From contig NZ_FSRC01000002.1 in the NCBI RefSeq assembly GCF_900129785.1, positions 186,001 through 250,000 on the forward strand: a DNA stretch of 64,000 nucleotides, read 5' to 3'. Positions 50,705-58,601 of this stretch are shown piece after piece. The position numbers and the translations under genes were made by a program. The notes beneath the pieces are model-generated. The model had not been told where the DNA came from and ran no database searches. It saw nothing but the letters and a program-made list of their open reading frames with translations. The number at the start of each line of letters is the position of its first letter. The first letter of the stretch is position 1. This DNA comes from Algoriphagus halophilus (lineage in GTDB: Bacteria > Bacteroidota > Bacteroidia > Cytophagales > Cyclobacteriaceae).

Positions 50705-51250
50705 TTATTTAAATCGAATATTATAGGTGACAGCCACACCTATACTTTGGACATCGATAGATGGGTCAGCTCTAAAAACTTGATTGTAATACCCATAGAT
50801 ATTCCAATCATAATTGTGATATCCAAGCTGTGGTCTGATATAGGCCCCTCCGTCAGAAGAGTTAACACTTGTCAAAAACGTGTAACCCACGTCAGTTCCT
50901 ATGAAGAATCCTTCGGGTTGAGGATAATATCGAAACATGATTCCAACTGGAATAGCACCAAACCCATCATTTAAGCCGTCATAATTTTCAGCACTGGATT
51001 TTTCAAAATACTTGGTATAGCCAGTAGCGATGCCTAATCCATAATTGTCTGTTCTCATAAACTGAGCCGCTACATCAAGGCCTAAAGCAAAGGAAGAATA
51101 GTTTCCTACATCCCCAACGGGAGCACCTAAATTGACCCCTAGTTTCAACCAGGAGTTATCCTCGTTGATTTCATCAAGTTCTCTTACTTGTTGAGCATGA
51201 ACTGTAAGACCTGCAATCAGCAGTGTAATGGATAAAATAAGCTTTTTCAT
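50705..51250 (-). CDS. Outer-membrane beta-barrel protein
   Basis: 181 residues: signal peptide 1-19 (ending VHAQ) and a small barrel with alternating hydrophobic strands (SWLKLGVNLGAPVGDVGNYS, ALGLDVAAQFM, FFIGTDVGYTFLT, AYIRPQLGYHNYD), ending in strand VGVAVTYNIRFK-like sequence. Typical of PorT-like or OmpA-barrel-like outer-membrane proteins of unknown function. It is the first gene of a pair with the small membrane protein. Confidence 0.75.
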   Translation of the reverse strand: MKKLILSITLLIAGLTVHAQQVRELDEINEDNSWLKLGVNLGAPVGDVGNYSSFALGLDVAAQFMRTDNYGLGIATGYTKYFEKSSAENYDGLNDGFGAIPVGIMFRYYPQPEGFFIGTDVGYTFLTSVNSSDGGAYIRPQLGYHNYDWNIYGYYNQVFRADPSIDVQSIGVAVTYNIRFK

Positions 51251-51433
51251 AGTTGGTTAGTTTTAAACTATGAAAGCCAAAGCAAGTGCCTCACTTCAAT
51301 AGGGCATAAAAAATTAAGGTTAAAATGTTTTAAAACACTTATAACCAGACTATTAAATGTATTTTTTAATTAATTATTTCTAAGAATCTCCTACCCTTTT
51401 CATATTAAAAATAAATAGCAACCACCCTATTTC

Positions 51434-51449
51434 GGGGAATTTAGTCCCC
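51434..51449 (-). terminator. Weak hairpin after the araC-type gene
   Basis: GGGGA-ATTTAG-TCCCC, 5 bp stem, 12 nt beyond the regulator's stop codon at 51461. No proper T run, so termination is only suggested by position. Confidence 0.25.
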
Positions 51450-51460
51450 TTTGATTGAAT

Positions 51461-52327
51461 CTAATTTAACTTTCTCCAAGACTTCGGAGTTTGATTCGTG
51501 AGGCTTTTGAAGGTTTTATTAAAATGGGATAATGTTTGAAAACCTACCTGAAAGGAGATCTGTGAAATCCCCAGATCGGTTTCAATCAAAAGTTTTTTGG
51601 CCTCGGTGATTCGTAGTTGTTGGAGGTATTGGGTAAATGTCTTTCTCGTTCTTAGTTTGAAAAATCTGCAAAATGCTTCTTTGCTCATAAATGCTTGCTC
51701 TGCCACCTCATCCAAAGAAATAGGCCTGGAACTATTTTCCAGAATAAATCGCATAACCTGATCCATTCTTTTCCCATCTCGCTCGGATAGTGACTTAGAA
51801 ACAGGAATCATGTTTAATGCCTTCAAATCCTTGGATTCAAAATTCAATAGAGCTAACATATGAAGTGCCCGCTGTAGCTTTTCTAATCCTGATAAAGAGG
51901 AGAAGCCGTCAAACAGTCTCATAATTTCTTCTTTGGTCTTCCCTTTTATTTTGAAACAGCCATTAATTCGCTCATTTAATTGAATCAGTTCTTTAAACTC
52001 ATCCACCTCCTCCAACGATTTTCCAAAAGCTTGAAAATCGAAAAATATGGTGTTTCCTGCAGTAGATAACTTACTATCATCTTCAAAATACTCTGCATCA
52101 CTTCTAAAAACATGGGGAATACTTTCACCTAATAGGAATACATCACCTGCTTCAAAACGCCCTACATAGTCTCCTACTAATAGCTGACCTCGACCTTCTA
52201 AAATCACAGTCAACTGGCATTGTGGATGCTGGTGAAGGTTATTATAAAAATACTTTCCTCTATCTTCTTGGTACTGTACAAAGGTCCTTCCAGACTTAGG
52301 GATTTGGAAAGAAATTACTTTACTCAT
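51461..52327 (-). CDS. AraC-family transcriptional regulator of the hydroxyproline operon
   Basis: 288 residues: an N-terminal cupin sensor (YNNLHQHPQCQLTVILEGRG near 28-47, LLVGDYVGRFEAGDVFLLGE) and a C-terminal double helix-turn-helix AraC domain (about 190-288), with ISLDEVAEQAFMSKEAFCRFFKL and GISQISFQVGFQTLSHFNKTFK. It is divergent from the four-gene hydroxyproline operon, with 133 nt of shared control region. That it controls the operon is inferred from this layout. Confidence 0.88.
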   Translation of the reverse strand: MSKVISFQIPKSGRTFVQYQEDRGKYFYNNLHQHPQCQLTVILEGRGQLLVGDYVGRFEAGDVFLLGESIPHVFRSDAEYFEDDSKLSTAGNTIFFDFQAFGKSLEEVDEFKELIQLNERINGCFKIKGKTKEEIMRLFDGFSSLSGLEKLQRALHMLALLNFESKDLKALNMIPVSKSLSERDGKRMDQVMRFILENSSRPISLDEVAEQAFMSKEAFCRFFKLRTRKTFTQYLQQLRITEAKKLLIETDLGISQISFQVGFQTLSHFNKTFKSLTNQTPKSWRKLN

Positions 52328-52436
52328 AAGCTATAATGGTATTAAATTGCCGCAATTTTAACAATTTTTTAATTATTTCGTCAATATAGAATCATTTTTT
52401 ACTAATTCAGTGAGCGAAAAACATTCCTGCATCCCC

Positions 52437-52444
52437 TAATTTTG
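52437..52444 (+). promoter_or_regulatory. -7 box (TAnnTTTG) of the hydroxyproline operon
   Basis: TAATTTTG, 16 nt before the ATG at 52461, in the divergent control region. A clear -33 box is missing, which fits a promoter that needs the AraC activator, although that is inference. Confidence 0.5.
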
Positions 52445-52460
52445 AAATAAAAAAAACGAT

Positions 52461-53351
52461 ATGAACTGGAAAGGCGTATTCCCTGCGGTAACTACTAAAT
52501 TCCATGCGGACGGAAGTCTAGATATGGATTTGTTTTTCAAAAACATTGATTTCCAATTGGAATCAGGAGTACATGGAATTATCCTTGGCGGAACTCTTGG
52601 AGAAAGCTCTGTATTGAGCCAAGAGGAAAAAATCACTTTGACCAAAGAAACGGTGGATTATGTTGCAGGTAAAGTTCCTGTCATCCTAAACATCGCTGAA
52701 GGTGCTACCCAAGACGCATTATTCTGGGCTGCTAAGGCAAAAGAACTAGGTGCTTCAGGATTGATGATGCTACCTCCAATGAGATATGCTGCTGATGCCA
52801 GAGAAGTAGTCACTTATTTCAAAACTGTAGCAAATAGTACAGACCTACCGATTATGATCTACAATAATCCAGTGGATTATAAAACATTAGTGACGATTGA
52901 CATGTTTGCTGAGTTAGCAGACTGTTCTAATATTCAAGCAATCAAGGAATCTACTCGTGACATTTCTAATGTTACCAGAATGATCAACAGATTTGGTGAC
53001 CGTTTCCAATTATTATGTGGTGTAGATACACTTGCGATGGAAGAATTGTTAATGGGAGCTGTAGGATGGGTTGCTGGATTAGTTTGTGCTTTCCCAAAAG
53101 AGACCGTTACTATTTTCAATTTAGTCAATGAAGGAAAAATCGAAGAAGCTCGTAAGATTTATCGCTGGTTCCTGCCATTGCTAGAACTAGACATCCATCC
53201 AAAATTAGTTCAGTACATCAAATTAGCTGAACATCATTGTGGAATCGGATCTGAACATGTTCGTGCACCGAGATTGACGCTAATAGGAGAAGAAAGAGAA
53301 CGAATTGAAAAAATTATCAAAGACGGAATTGCCAATAGGCCTAGTCTTTAA
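52461..53351 (+). CDS. DHDPS-family lyase, probable 1-pyrroline-4-hydroxy-2-carboxylate deaminase
   Basis: 296 residues of the dihydrodipicolinate synthase/N-acetylneuraminate lyase family. Catalytic Schiff-base lysine K162 in QAIKESTRD, Y134 in MIYNNPVD, and the GGTLGES loop (43-49). DapA itself would sit in the lysine pathway, but the neighbours (KGSADH, hydroxyproline epimerase, FAD dehydrogenase) place this member in trans-4-hydroxy-L-proline breakdown, where it removes ammonia and water from pyrroline-4-hydroxy-2-carboxylate to give 2-oxoglutarate semialdehyde. First gene of the operon. Confidence 0.85.
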   Translation: MNWKGVFPAVTTKFHADGSLDMDLFFKNIDFQLESGVHGIILGGTLGESSVLSQEEKITLTKETVDYVAGKVPVILNIAEGATQDALFWAAKAKELGASGLMMLPPMRYAADAREVVTYFKTVANSTDLPIMIYNNPVDYKTLVTIDMFAELADCSNIQAIKESTRDISNVTRMINRFGDRFQLLCGVDTLAMEELLMGAVGWVAGLVCAFPKETVTIFNLVNEGKIEEARKIYRWFLPLLELDIHPKLVQYIKLAEHHCGIGSEHVRAPRLTLIGEERERIEKIIKDGIANRPSL

Positions 53352-53434
53352 TCATTAAGTTGTAATCGCCAGAATAAAAAGTCAGGGCTTAGGAACAAAA
53401 ATTGTAACTTAAGCTCTGGCTTTTAGCTTAATGA
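53352..53434 (+). promoter_or_regulatory. Long nested stem-loop between the deaminase and the semialdehyde dehydrogenase genes
   Basis: Directly after the stop codon: an outer perfect 8 bp inverted repeat (TCATTAAG at 53352-53359 with CTTAATGA at 53427-53434) encloses a 15 bp stem (53377-53391 with 53410-53424, two G-U pairs) over an 18 nt loop. TTTTAG follows the inner stem. It may reduce read-through or be a processing site within the operon. Confidence 0.55.
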
Positions 53435-53472
53435 ATTTTCTTATCTGATAACCTTTTCAATTTTAAATTTCT

Positions 53473-54927
53473 ATGAATCTCGATACAATATTTTCCGCAG
53501 CTCAAGAAGCATTTCTATCCTATAAAAATTTACCTGCCGGTAAGAAAGCTGATTTCTTGGAAAAAATCGCTGAAATACTGGAGGAAAACAGAAGTGCTAT
53601 TGTTCTGATGGCTGTGAGAGAATCTAATCTTCCGGAAGGAAGAATCAATGGGGAGCTTGGAAGGACTACTGGCCAAATAAAACTTTTTGCATCTCTAGTT
53701 AGAGAAGGAAGCTGGTTGGAAGCGACTATTGATCCTGCCGATCCTAATCGAACTCCATTACCTAAAGCAGATATTCGAAGAATGTTGACTCCATTAGGCC
53801 CTGTCGTGGTATTTGGAGCAAGTAACTTTCCTTTGGCATTTTCTACTGCAGGAGGTGATACGATTTCTGCATTAGCAGCGGGTTGCCCTGTGGTATACAA
53901 AGGACACCCAGCACACCCTGACACCTCAAAATTTGTGGGAGAATGTATTTCTCAGGCAGTAATAAAATCAGGCTTACCAGCCGGAGTGTTCACACACGTA
54001 GAAGGTGGAGTAAAAATGGGGCAAGACTTGGTCAAACATCCATTGGCGAAAGCAGTAGGTTTTACTGGTTCTTATGGAGCAGGAAAATCCCTTTTCAATA
54101 TTGCTAATGATCGTAAAGAACCTATTCCCGTATATGCGGAAATGGGTTCGGTTAATCCAGTTTTTGCTTTTCCTGAGCGATTAGAAAATGAATTGGTACC
54201 GATGGCTCAAAGCTACGTAAGCTCACTTACTTTAGGAGCCGGTCAATTCTGTACCAACCCAGGATTAATCTTTGTTCCAAGAGCATTGGCATCAAGATTT
54301 GAAAATGCAGTATCTGAAGCCTTGCAATCTGCGGCAGCTGGCCCAATGTTGCATGAAGGAATTGCTTCCTCCTACTATACGGCCATTGAAAATCTTCAAG
54401 CCCGTCCAGAATTAAAATGGGTAAAAGTTCCAGATGCCAAGCACCTTATCAATGTCAGTCCTGCATTGGCAGAGATTAAAGCTTCTGACTGGATTGCAGA
54501 TGATCTCTTCCAAGAAGAAGTATTTGGTTCCTTTGCCTTGATGGTAGTCTATGAAGATGAAAGTGAATTGATTCAGATAGCCAAAAAACTTCACGGACAA
54601 TTAACTATCACCCTTTGGGCGGACAAATCTGAATTGAAAGCTCAATCTGAACTGATCAACCTTCTAGAAGAAAAATGCGGAAGATTGTTGTTTACAGGTG
54701 TTCCTACAGGAGTAGAAGTTGGCTATGCGATGCAACATGGTGGGCCTTTCCCTTCTACTACGGATTCTAGAAGCACTTCTGTTGGGGCGCATGCCATTAA
54801 GCGTTTTGCAAGACCAATTGCATTCCAGGACATGCCTTCTGAATTGCTTCCGGACGCCCTGAAAGACGAAAATCCTTTAGGTATTATGAGACAAGTGAAC
54901 GGGAAATTCACGTCAGATAAAATTTAA
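53473..54927 (+). CDS. 2-oxoglutarate semialdehyde dehydrogenase (KGSADH-type aldehyde dehydrogenase)
   Basis: 484 residues of the aldehyde dehydrogenase superfamily. Catalytic C260 in GAGQFCTNPG, general base E223 in YAEMGSVNP, and N118 in FGASNFPLA. The GSVNP motif after the glutamate and the SNFPLAFST oxyanion region are specific to the 2,5-dioxopentanoate dehydrogenase group that oxidises 2-oxoglutarate semialdehyde to 2-oxoglutarate. This completes hydroxyproline breakdown into the TCA cycle. It lies between two structured spacers. Confidence 0.9.
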   Translation: MNLDTIFSAAQEAFLSYKNLPAGKKADFLEKIAEILEENRSAIVLMAVRESNLPEGRINGELGRTTGQIKLFASLVREGSWLEATIDPADPNRTPLPKADIRRMLTPLGPVVVFGASNFPLAFSTAGGDTISALAAGCPVVYKGHPAHPDTSKFVGECISQAVIKSGLPAGVFTHVEGGVKMGQDLVKHPLAKAVGFTGSYGAGKSLFNIANDRKEPIPVYAEMGSVNPVFAFPERLENELVPMAQSYVSSLTLGAGQFCTNPGLIFVPRALASRFENAVSEALQSAAAGPMLHEGIASSYYTAIENLQARPELKWVKVPDAKHLINVSPALAEIKASDWIADDLFQEEVFGSFALMVVYEDESELIQIAKKLHGQLTITLWADKSELKAQSELINLLEEKCGRLLFTGVPTGVEVGYAMQHGGPFPSTTDSRSTSVGAHAIKRFARPIAFQDMPSELLPDALKDENPLGIMRQVNGKFTSDKI

Positions 54928-54936
54928 TATTCCAAG

Positions 54937-54996
54937 ACCTTAGAGGGTGTTTGAAATGGATAGTTCAGTTTATCATACCCAAACGCTCTTCAAGGT
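54937..54996 (+). promoter_or_regulatory. Long imperfect stem-loop before the epimerase gene
   Basis: A 17 nt arm at 54937-54953 pairs with 54980-54996 with three G-U pairs and one mismatch, enclosing a 26 nt loop; 18 nt separate it from the epimerase ATG. It has no T run. An mRNA structure between two genes of the operon is the likely reading. Confidence 0.5.
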
Positions 54997-55014
54997 ATAA
55001 TTGCGCACTAATTC

Positions 55015-56019
55015 ATGTCAACAAGACACACTTTCTCGTGCATTGATGCACATACTTGTGGGAACCCTGTTCGGGTAGTATCAGGAGGTGTCCCATTTCT
55101 AAAAGGGGATAACATGTTGGAAAAACGACAGTTTTTCCTTGAAAACTATGACTGGATTAGAACAGGATTGATGTTTGAACCCCGAGGTCATGATATGATG
55201 TCGGGTTCCATGCTTTTCCCTCCACACAACCCTGAAAATGATGTTGCTGTATTGTTTATCGAAACCAGTGGATGTTTGGCCATGTGTGGCCATGGAACCA
55301 TCGGGACAGTCACCATCGCCATAGAGGAAGGATTGATATATCCTAAAACCCCTGGACAATTAAGACTTGAAACTCCTGCCGGATTGGTACTGGTAGAATA
55401 CAAGCAGGAAGGTAGAAAAGTGAAGTCCGTCAAACTCACCAATGTCAAAAGTTTCCTCGCCTCAGAAGGGCTGGAAATAGAATCGGATGAATTAGGAAAA
55501 TTGACGGTGGACGTAGCATATGGAGGAAACTTCTATTGCATCGTGGATCCTCAGGAAAACTTTCCAGGACTGGAGCATTTCAAGGCGGAACAATTAATCT
55601 CAATGGCCCGCTCACTTCGGAAAAAGATGAATGAGAAGTACGACTTCATCCATCCCGAACATCCTCAAATTCGAGGATTATCGCATATCCTGTGGACAGG
55701 TAAAACTTTAGACCCTACTAGCACTGCAAGAAATGCTGTATTCTATGGAGATAAAGCCATCGATCGATCACCATGTGGAACAGGTACCTCTGCTAGACTT
55801 GCACAATGGTATTCCAAAGGACTATTGAAGCCTGGAGAGGACTTTATTCATGAAAGCTTTATCGGATCCAAGTTCATAGGAAGAATAGAAGAAGAAACAG
55901 AAATTAATGGTAAACCAGCGATCATCCCAAGCATTGAAGGTTGGGCCAAAGTGTATGGGTACAATACCATCCTTTTGGACGATGATGATCCTTATGTACA
56001 TGGATTCCAAGTAATATAA
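55015..56019 (+). CDS. 4-hydroxyproline 2-epimerase (proline racemase family)
   Basis: 334 residues. The two catalytic cysteines are C91 in MCGHGTIGT and C254 in SPCGTGTSA, the Cys-Cys pair of active proline racemases and 4-hydroxyproline epimerases. The variant of dehydratases, with a Thr in place of one Cys, is excluded. Epimerises trans-4-hydroxy-L-proline to cis-4-hydroxy-D-proline, the first step of the pathway. The AIDRSPCGTG stretch has the general acid-base region. Its start ATG at 55015 follows a structured spacer. Confidence 0.92.
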   Translation: MSTRHTFSCIDAHTCGNPVRVVSGGVPFLKGDNMLEKRQFFLENYDWIRTGLMFEPRGHDMMSGSMLFPPHNPENDVAVLFIETSGCLAMCGHGTIGTVTIAIEEGLIYPKTPGQLRLETPAGLVLVEYKQEGRKVKSVKLTNVKSFLASEGLEIESDELGKLTVDVAYGGNFYCIVDPQENFPGLEHFKAEQLISMARSLRKKMNEKYDFIHPEHPQIRGLSHILWTGKTLDPTSTARNAVFYGDKAIDRSPCGTGTSARLAQWYSKGLLKPGEDFIHESFIGSKFIGRIEEETEINGKPAIIPSIEGWAKVYGYNTILLDDDDPYVHGFQVI

Positions 56020-56021
56020 AT

Positions 56022-56043
56022 TGTACCAAGTACCAAGTACTTG
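56022..56043. repeat. Short direct repeat with palindrome before the FAD dehydrogenase gene
   Basis: The motif GTACCAA is repeated in tandem (GTACCAAGTACCAAGTACTTG), ending in the palindrome CAAGTACTTG, in the 34 nt spacer after the epimerase. It looks like simple intergenic micro-repeat sequence. Confidence 0.5.
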
Positions 56044-56053
56044 AAGCTAAATT

Positions 56054-57301
56054 ATGAAACCAACTATCATCATTGGAGGCGGAATTACGGGGTTATTTAC
56101 CGCTTATTTTCTTCAAAAAGAGGGGGTCGAAGTTCAGATTATTGATCAAACTGACCTACAGGCCAATTGTTCTACTGGAAATGCAGGGATGATTGTACCA
56201 AGTCATATTATCCCATTGGCCGCTCCTGGCATGATCAGCAAAGGCATATCTTGGATGTTTTCTTCCAAAAGCCCTTTCTATATTCAGCCAAGATTGGATG
56301 CCAAGCTTTTAAAATGGGGACTGCTTTTCTACAAAGCAGCTAACCCTGCCCATGTAGAGCGAAGCATCCCTTATTTGAAAAATCTAAGTCTACTCAGCAA
56401 AGCACTTTATCTTGATTTTAAGGAAGAGCATCCAGAATCTGCTATTGCATTGCAGGAGAAAGGGCTGATGATGATCTATCAAACCAAAGCTGTGGAAACA
56501 GAGGAGGTTGAATTTGCCCACTTGGCTCGCAAAAATGGCTTGGAAGCCGAAATCCTAAGCCCAGAAGATATTCAGAAAATCGAACCAAATCTTGAAGTAA
56601 ATGCCAGGGGAGCTGTTTTATTTCCTGGAGATGCCCATTTGGACCCTGGAAAGTTATATAGTTTCTTAAAAAGCTATTTGGAAGAGAAAGGAGTTTCATT
56701 CCTTTCTAATACGCAGGTTCATGGCTTTGAAAAATCCCAAGGAAAAGTACAAGCGGTATTAACTGACAAAGGAAAAATCGAAGCAGAGAAGGTCATTCTT
56801 TGTGGAGGATCCTGGTCAGGGGAGTTGGCTAAAATGCTTGGTTTCACTCTTCCAATGATGGGAGGAAAAGGATACTCCTTTATTCAGGAAAACAAACCTG
56901 AGATTAAACAAGCTGCTATTTTAACTGAAATGAAGGTAGCTGTAAGTCCTTATGGAGAGCAAATCCGATTCGGAGGCACCATGGAAATAACAGGTACCAA
57001 TCAAAAAATAAACCTCAATCGAGTTAAGGGGATTTACGAATCGATCAATCGCTATTACCCTGATTTCGAAGCAAAATTCCCGGAAACGGATCAAATTTGG
57101 AAAGGCCTGAGACCTTGCTCTCCAGATGGATTACCTTACATAGGTTTTGCCCCAGGATATTCCAATGTGCTGGTAAACTCTGGTCATTCCATGATGGGAG
57201 TGAGCTTGGCTCCCGCCTCTGGAAAAGTCACTGCAGAGCTTCATCAACAAAAAGATGCCAGCCTGGAAATCAAAGGATTTGAAGTAGGCAGGTTTAATTA
57301 A
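56054..57301 (+). CDS. FAD-dependent D-amino-acid (cis-4-hydroxy-D-proline) dehydrogenase
   Basis: 415 residues of the DAO/DadA family. The dinucleotide-binding motif is IIIGGGITGLFTAYFL near 5-20, and STGNAGMIVPSHIIP near 41-55 is typical of DadA-type oxidases. The C-terminal RPCSPDGLPYIGF and NSGHSMMGVSLAPASGK close the FAD site. In the operon it oxidises cis-4-hydroxy-D-proline to pyrroline-4-hydroxy-2-carboxylate, the substrate of the deaminase encoded first in the operon. The operon ends with a terminator. Confidence 0.88.
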   Translation: MKPTIIIGGGITGLFTAYFLQKEGVEVQIIDQTDLQANCSTGNAGMIVPSHIIPLAAPGMISKGISWMFSSKSPFYIQPRLDAKLLKWGLLFYKAANPAHVERSIPYLKNLSLLSKALYLDFKEEHPESAIALQEKGLMMIYQTKAVETEEVEFAHLARKNGLEAEILSPEDIQKIEPNLEVNARGAVLFPGDAHLDPGKLYSFLKSYLEEKGVSFLSNTQVHGFEKSQGKVQAVLTDKGKIEAEKVILCGGSWSGELAKMLGFTLPMMGGKGYSFIQENKPEIKQAAILTEMKVAVSPYGEQIRFGGTMEITGTNQKINLNRVKGIYESINRYYPDFEAKFPETDQIWKGLRPCSPDGLPYIGFAPGYSNVLVNSGHSMMGVSLAPASGKVTAELHQQKDASLEIKGFEVGRFN

Positions 57302-57319
57302 TTCTTCCGATCTCTTTAA

Positions 57320-57361
57320 TCTAAAAAAGGCTTCTCAGTGATCTGGGAAGCCTTTTTTAGA
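57320..57361. terminator. Bidirectional terminator between the hydroxyproline operon and argJ
   Basis: Perfect 15 bp stem (TCTAAAAAAGGCTTC at 57320-57334 with its complement at 57347-57361) and a 12 nt loop, with a T run inside the stem on either strand. Confidence 0.93.
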
Positions 57362-57378
57362 TTCTATTATATTAAAAC

Positions 57379-58590
57379 TTAGGTAGTATATACAGAGTTA
57401 AACATTACATAATCGGTGGTCAAATCACTGCCCCATCCTATGCCTTCTTCCTCACCTGAATTAAGCTCCAATAACACTTGAATTTGACTTTCTCTTAGTA
57501 GCTTTTTCATATAAGCTTTATCAAATTCCAAAGGATTCCCTTTATCCAAAACCTGAACAAGGTGATTCTGATCCCCAATAAATAGATTAACTTTTTTATA
57601 ATTGAATGGAACACCGGCATTGCCACATGCTGCCACAATTCTTCCCCAATTGGGATCTCGACCAAACATGGCTGTTTTTACTAAGGTAGAATCTGAAATT
57701 GCCCGGATTAAGGTCCTCGCAATTTGTTCTGTTTTGGCTTTCGTTACTTTGTATTCAATGAATTTGGAAGCTCCTTCTCCATCAGAGACGATCAGTTTTG
57801 CCAAGTGAGTTAAGATCTCCAATAACTTATTTTGAAACAACTCATAACCTGGATCTTCTTTGCTAGTCACCTTTCTGTTGCCTGCCAAACCATTGGCCAT
57901 TACAGCTACCATATCATTGGTAGAAGTATCCCCATCTACCGTGATCATATTAAAAGAACGATCTACGCAATAGCTTACCGCTTCTTGGAGTAGATGTTCA
58001 TCGATATTAAAATCTGTTACAATAAATGCCAGCATAGTAGCCATATTGGGATGAATCATACCTGAACCTTTGGCCACGCCTCCCATATTGATGGACTCCC
58101 CTTCATGTTTGAATTCCACAAAACCTTCTTTGGCAAAGGTATCCGTGGTCAAAATGGCATTTGCAACAAAAGAACCAGCTTTCAGCTCATCACTCAATTT
58201 TGGAAGATTTACTTTCAGTCCCTCTACCACATCCTCTGTAGGAAACTCCACACCAATAATCCCGGTAGAAGCCACAATCACATCATCTTCTGGTATCTCC
58301 AAAATTTCTGCGGTAGTCTTTACCATTGCCTCCGCACCTTCTCTTCCTTGCTCTCCTGTACATGCATTCGCATTCCCTGCATTACAGATTATCACTTGAG
58401 CTTTATTATTTTTCAAATGCTTTTCCGTGATTTTGATGGGTTCTGCCCGCACTTTGTTTTGGGTTAATGTCCCTGCTGCAGCGGCGGGAACTTCAGAATA
58501 TATAATTGCCAAGTCACGCTTCATTGACTTGACGCCGGTATGTGCTCCCCAACATTTAATACCTCTTACATTCGTTATATTCTTGATCAT
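57379..58590 (-). CDS. argJ: Glutamate N-acetyltransferase / ornithine acetyltransferase
   Basis: 403 residues. ArgJ transfers the acetyl group from N-acetylornithine to glutamate, recycling it. The self-cleavage site and nucleophile are A184-T185 in MIHPNMATMLAF; the cofactor-side motif VDGDTSTNDM is also present. CNAGNANACTGEQG near 69-82 is typical of ArgJ. Presence of ArgJ points to N-acetylated intermediates here. Last gene of argB-argD-argC-argJ on the minus strand; its start lies 11 nt from the end of argC. Confidence 0.95.
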   Translation of the reverse strand: MIKNITNVRGIKCWGAHTGVKSMKRDLAIIYSEVPAAAAGTLTQNKVRAEPIKITEKHLKNNKAQVIICNAGNANACTGEQGREGAEAMVKTTAEILEIPEDDVIVASTGIIGVEFPTEDVVEGLKVNLPKLSDELKAGSFVANAILTTDTFAKEGFVEFKHEGESINMGGVAKGSGMIHPNMATMLAFIVTDFNIDEHLLQEAVSYCVDRSFNMITVDGDTSTNDMVAVMANGLAGNRKVTSKEDPGYELFQNKLLEILTHLAKLIVSDGEGASKFIEYKVTKAKTEQIARTLIRAISDSTLVKTAMFGRDPNWGRIVAACGNAGVPFNYKKVNLFIGDQNHLVQVLDKGNPLEFDKAYMKKLLRESQIQVLLELNSGEEEGIGWGSDLTTDYVMFNSVYTT

Positions 58591-58601
58591 TATTTTTCCT
58601 G

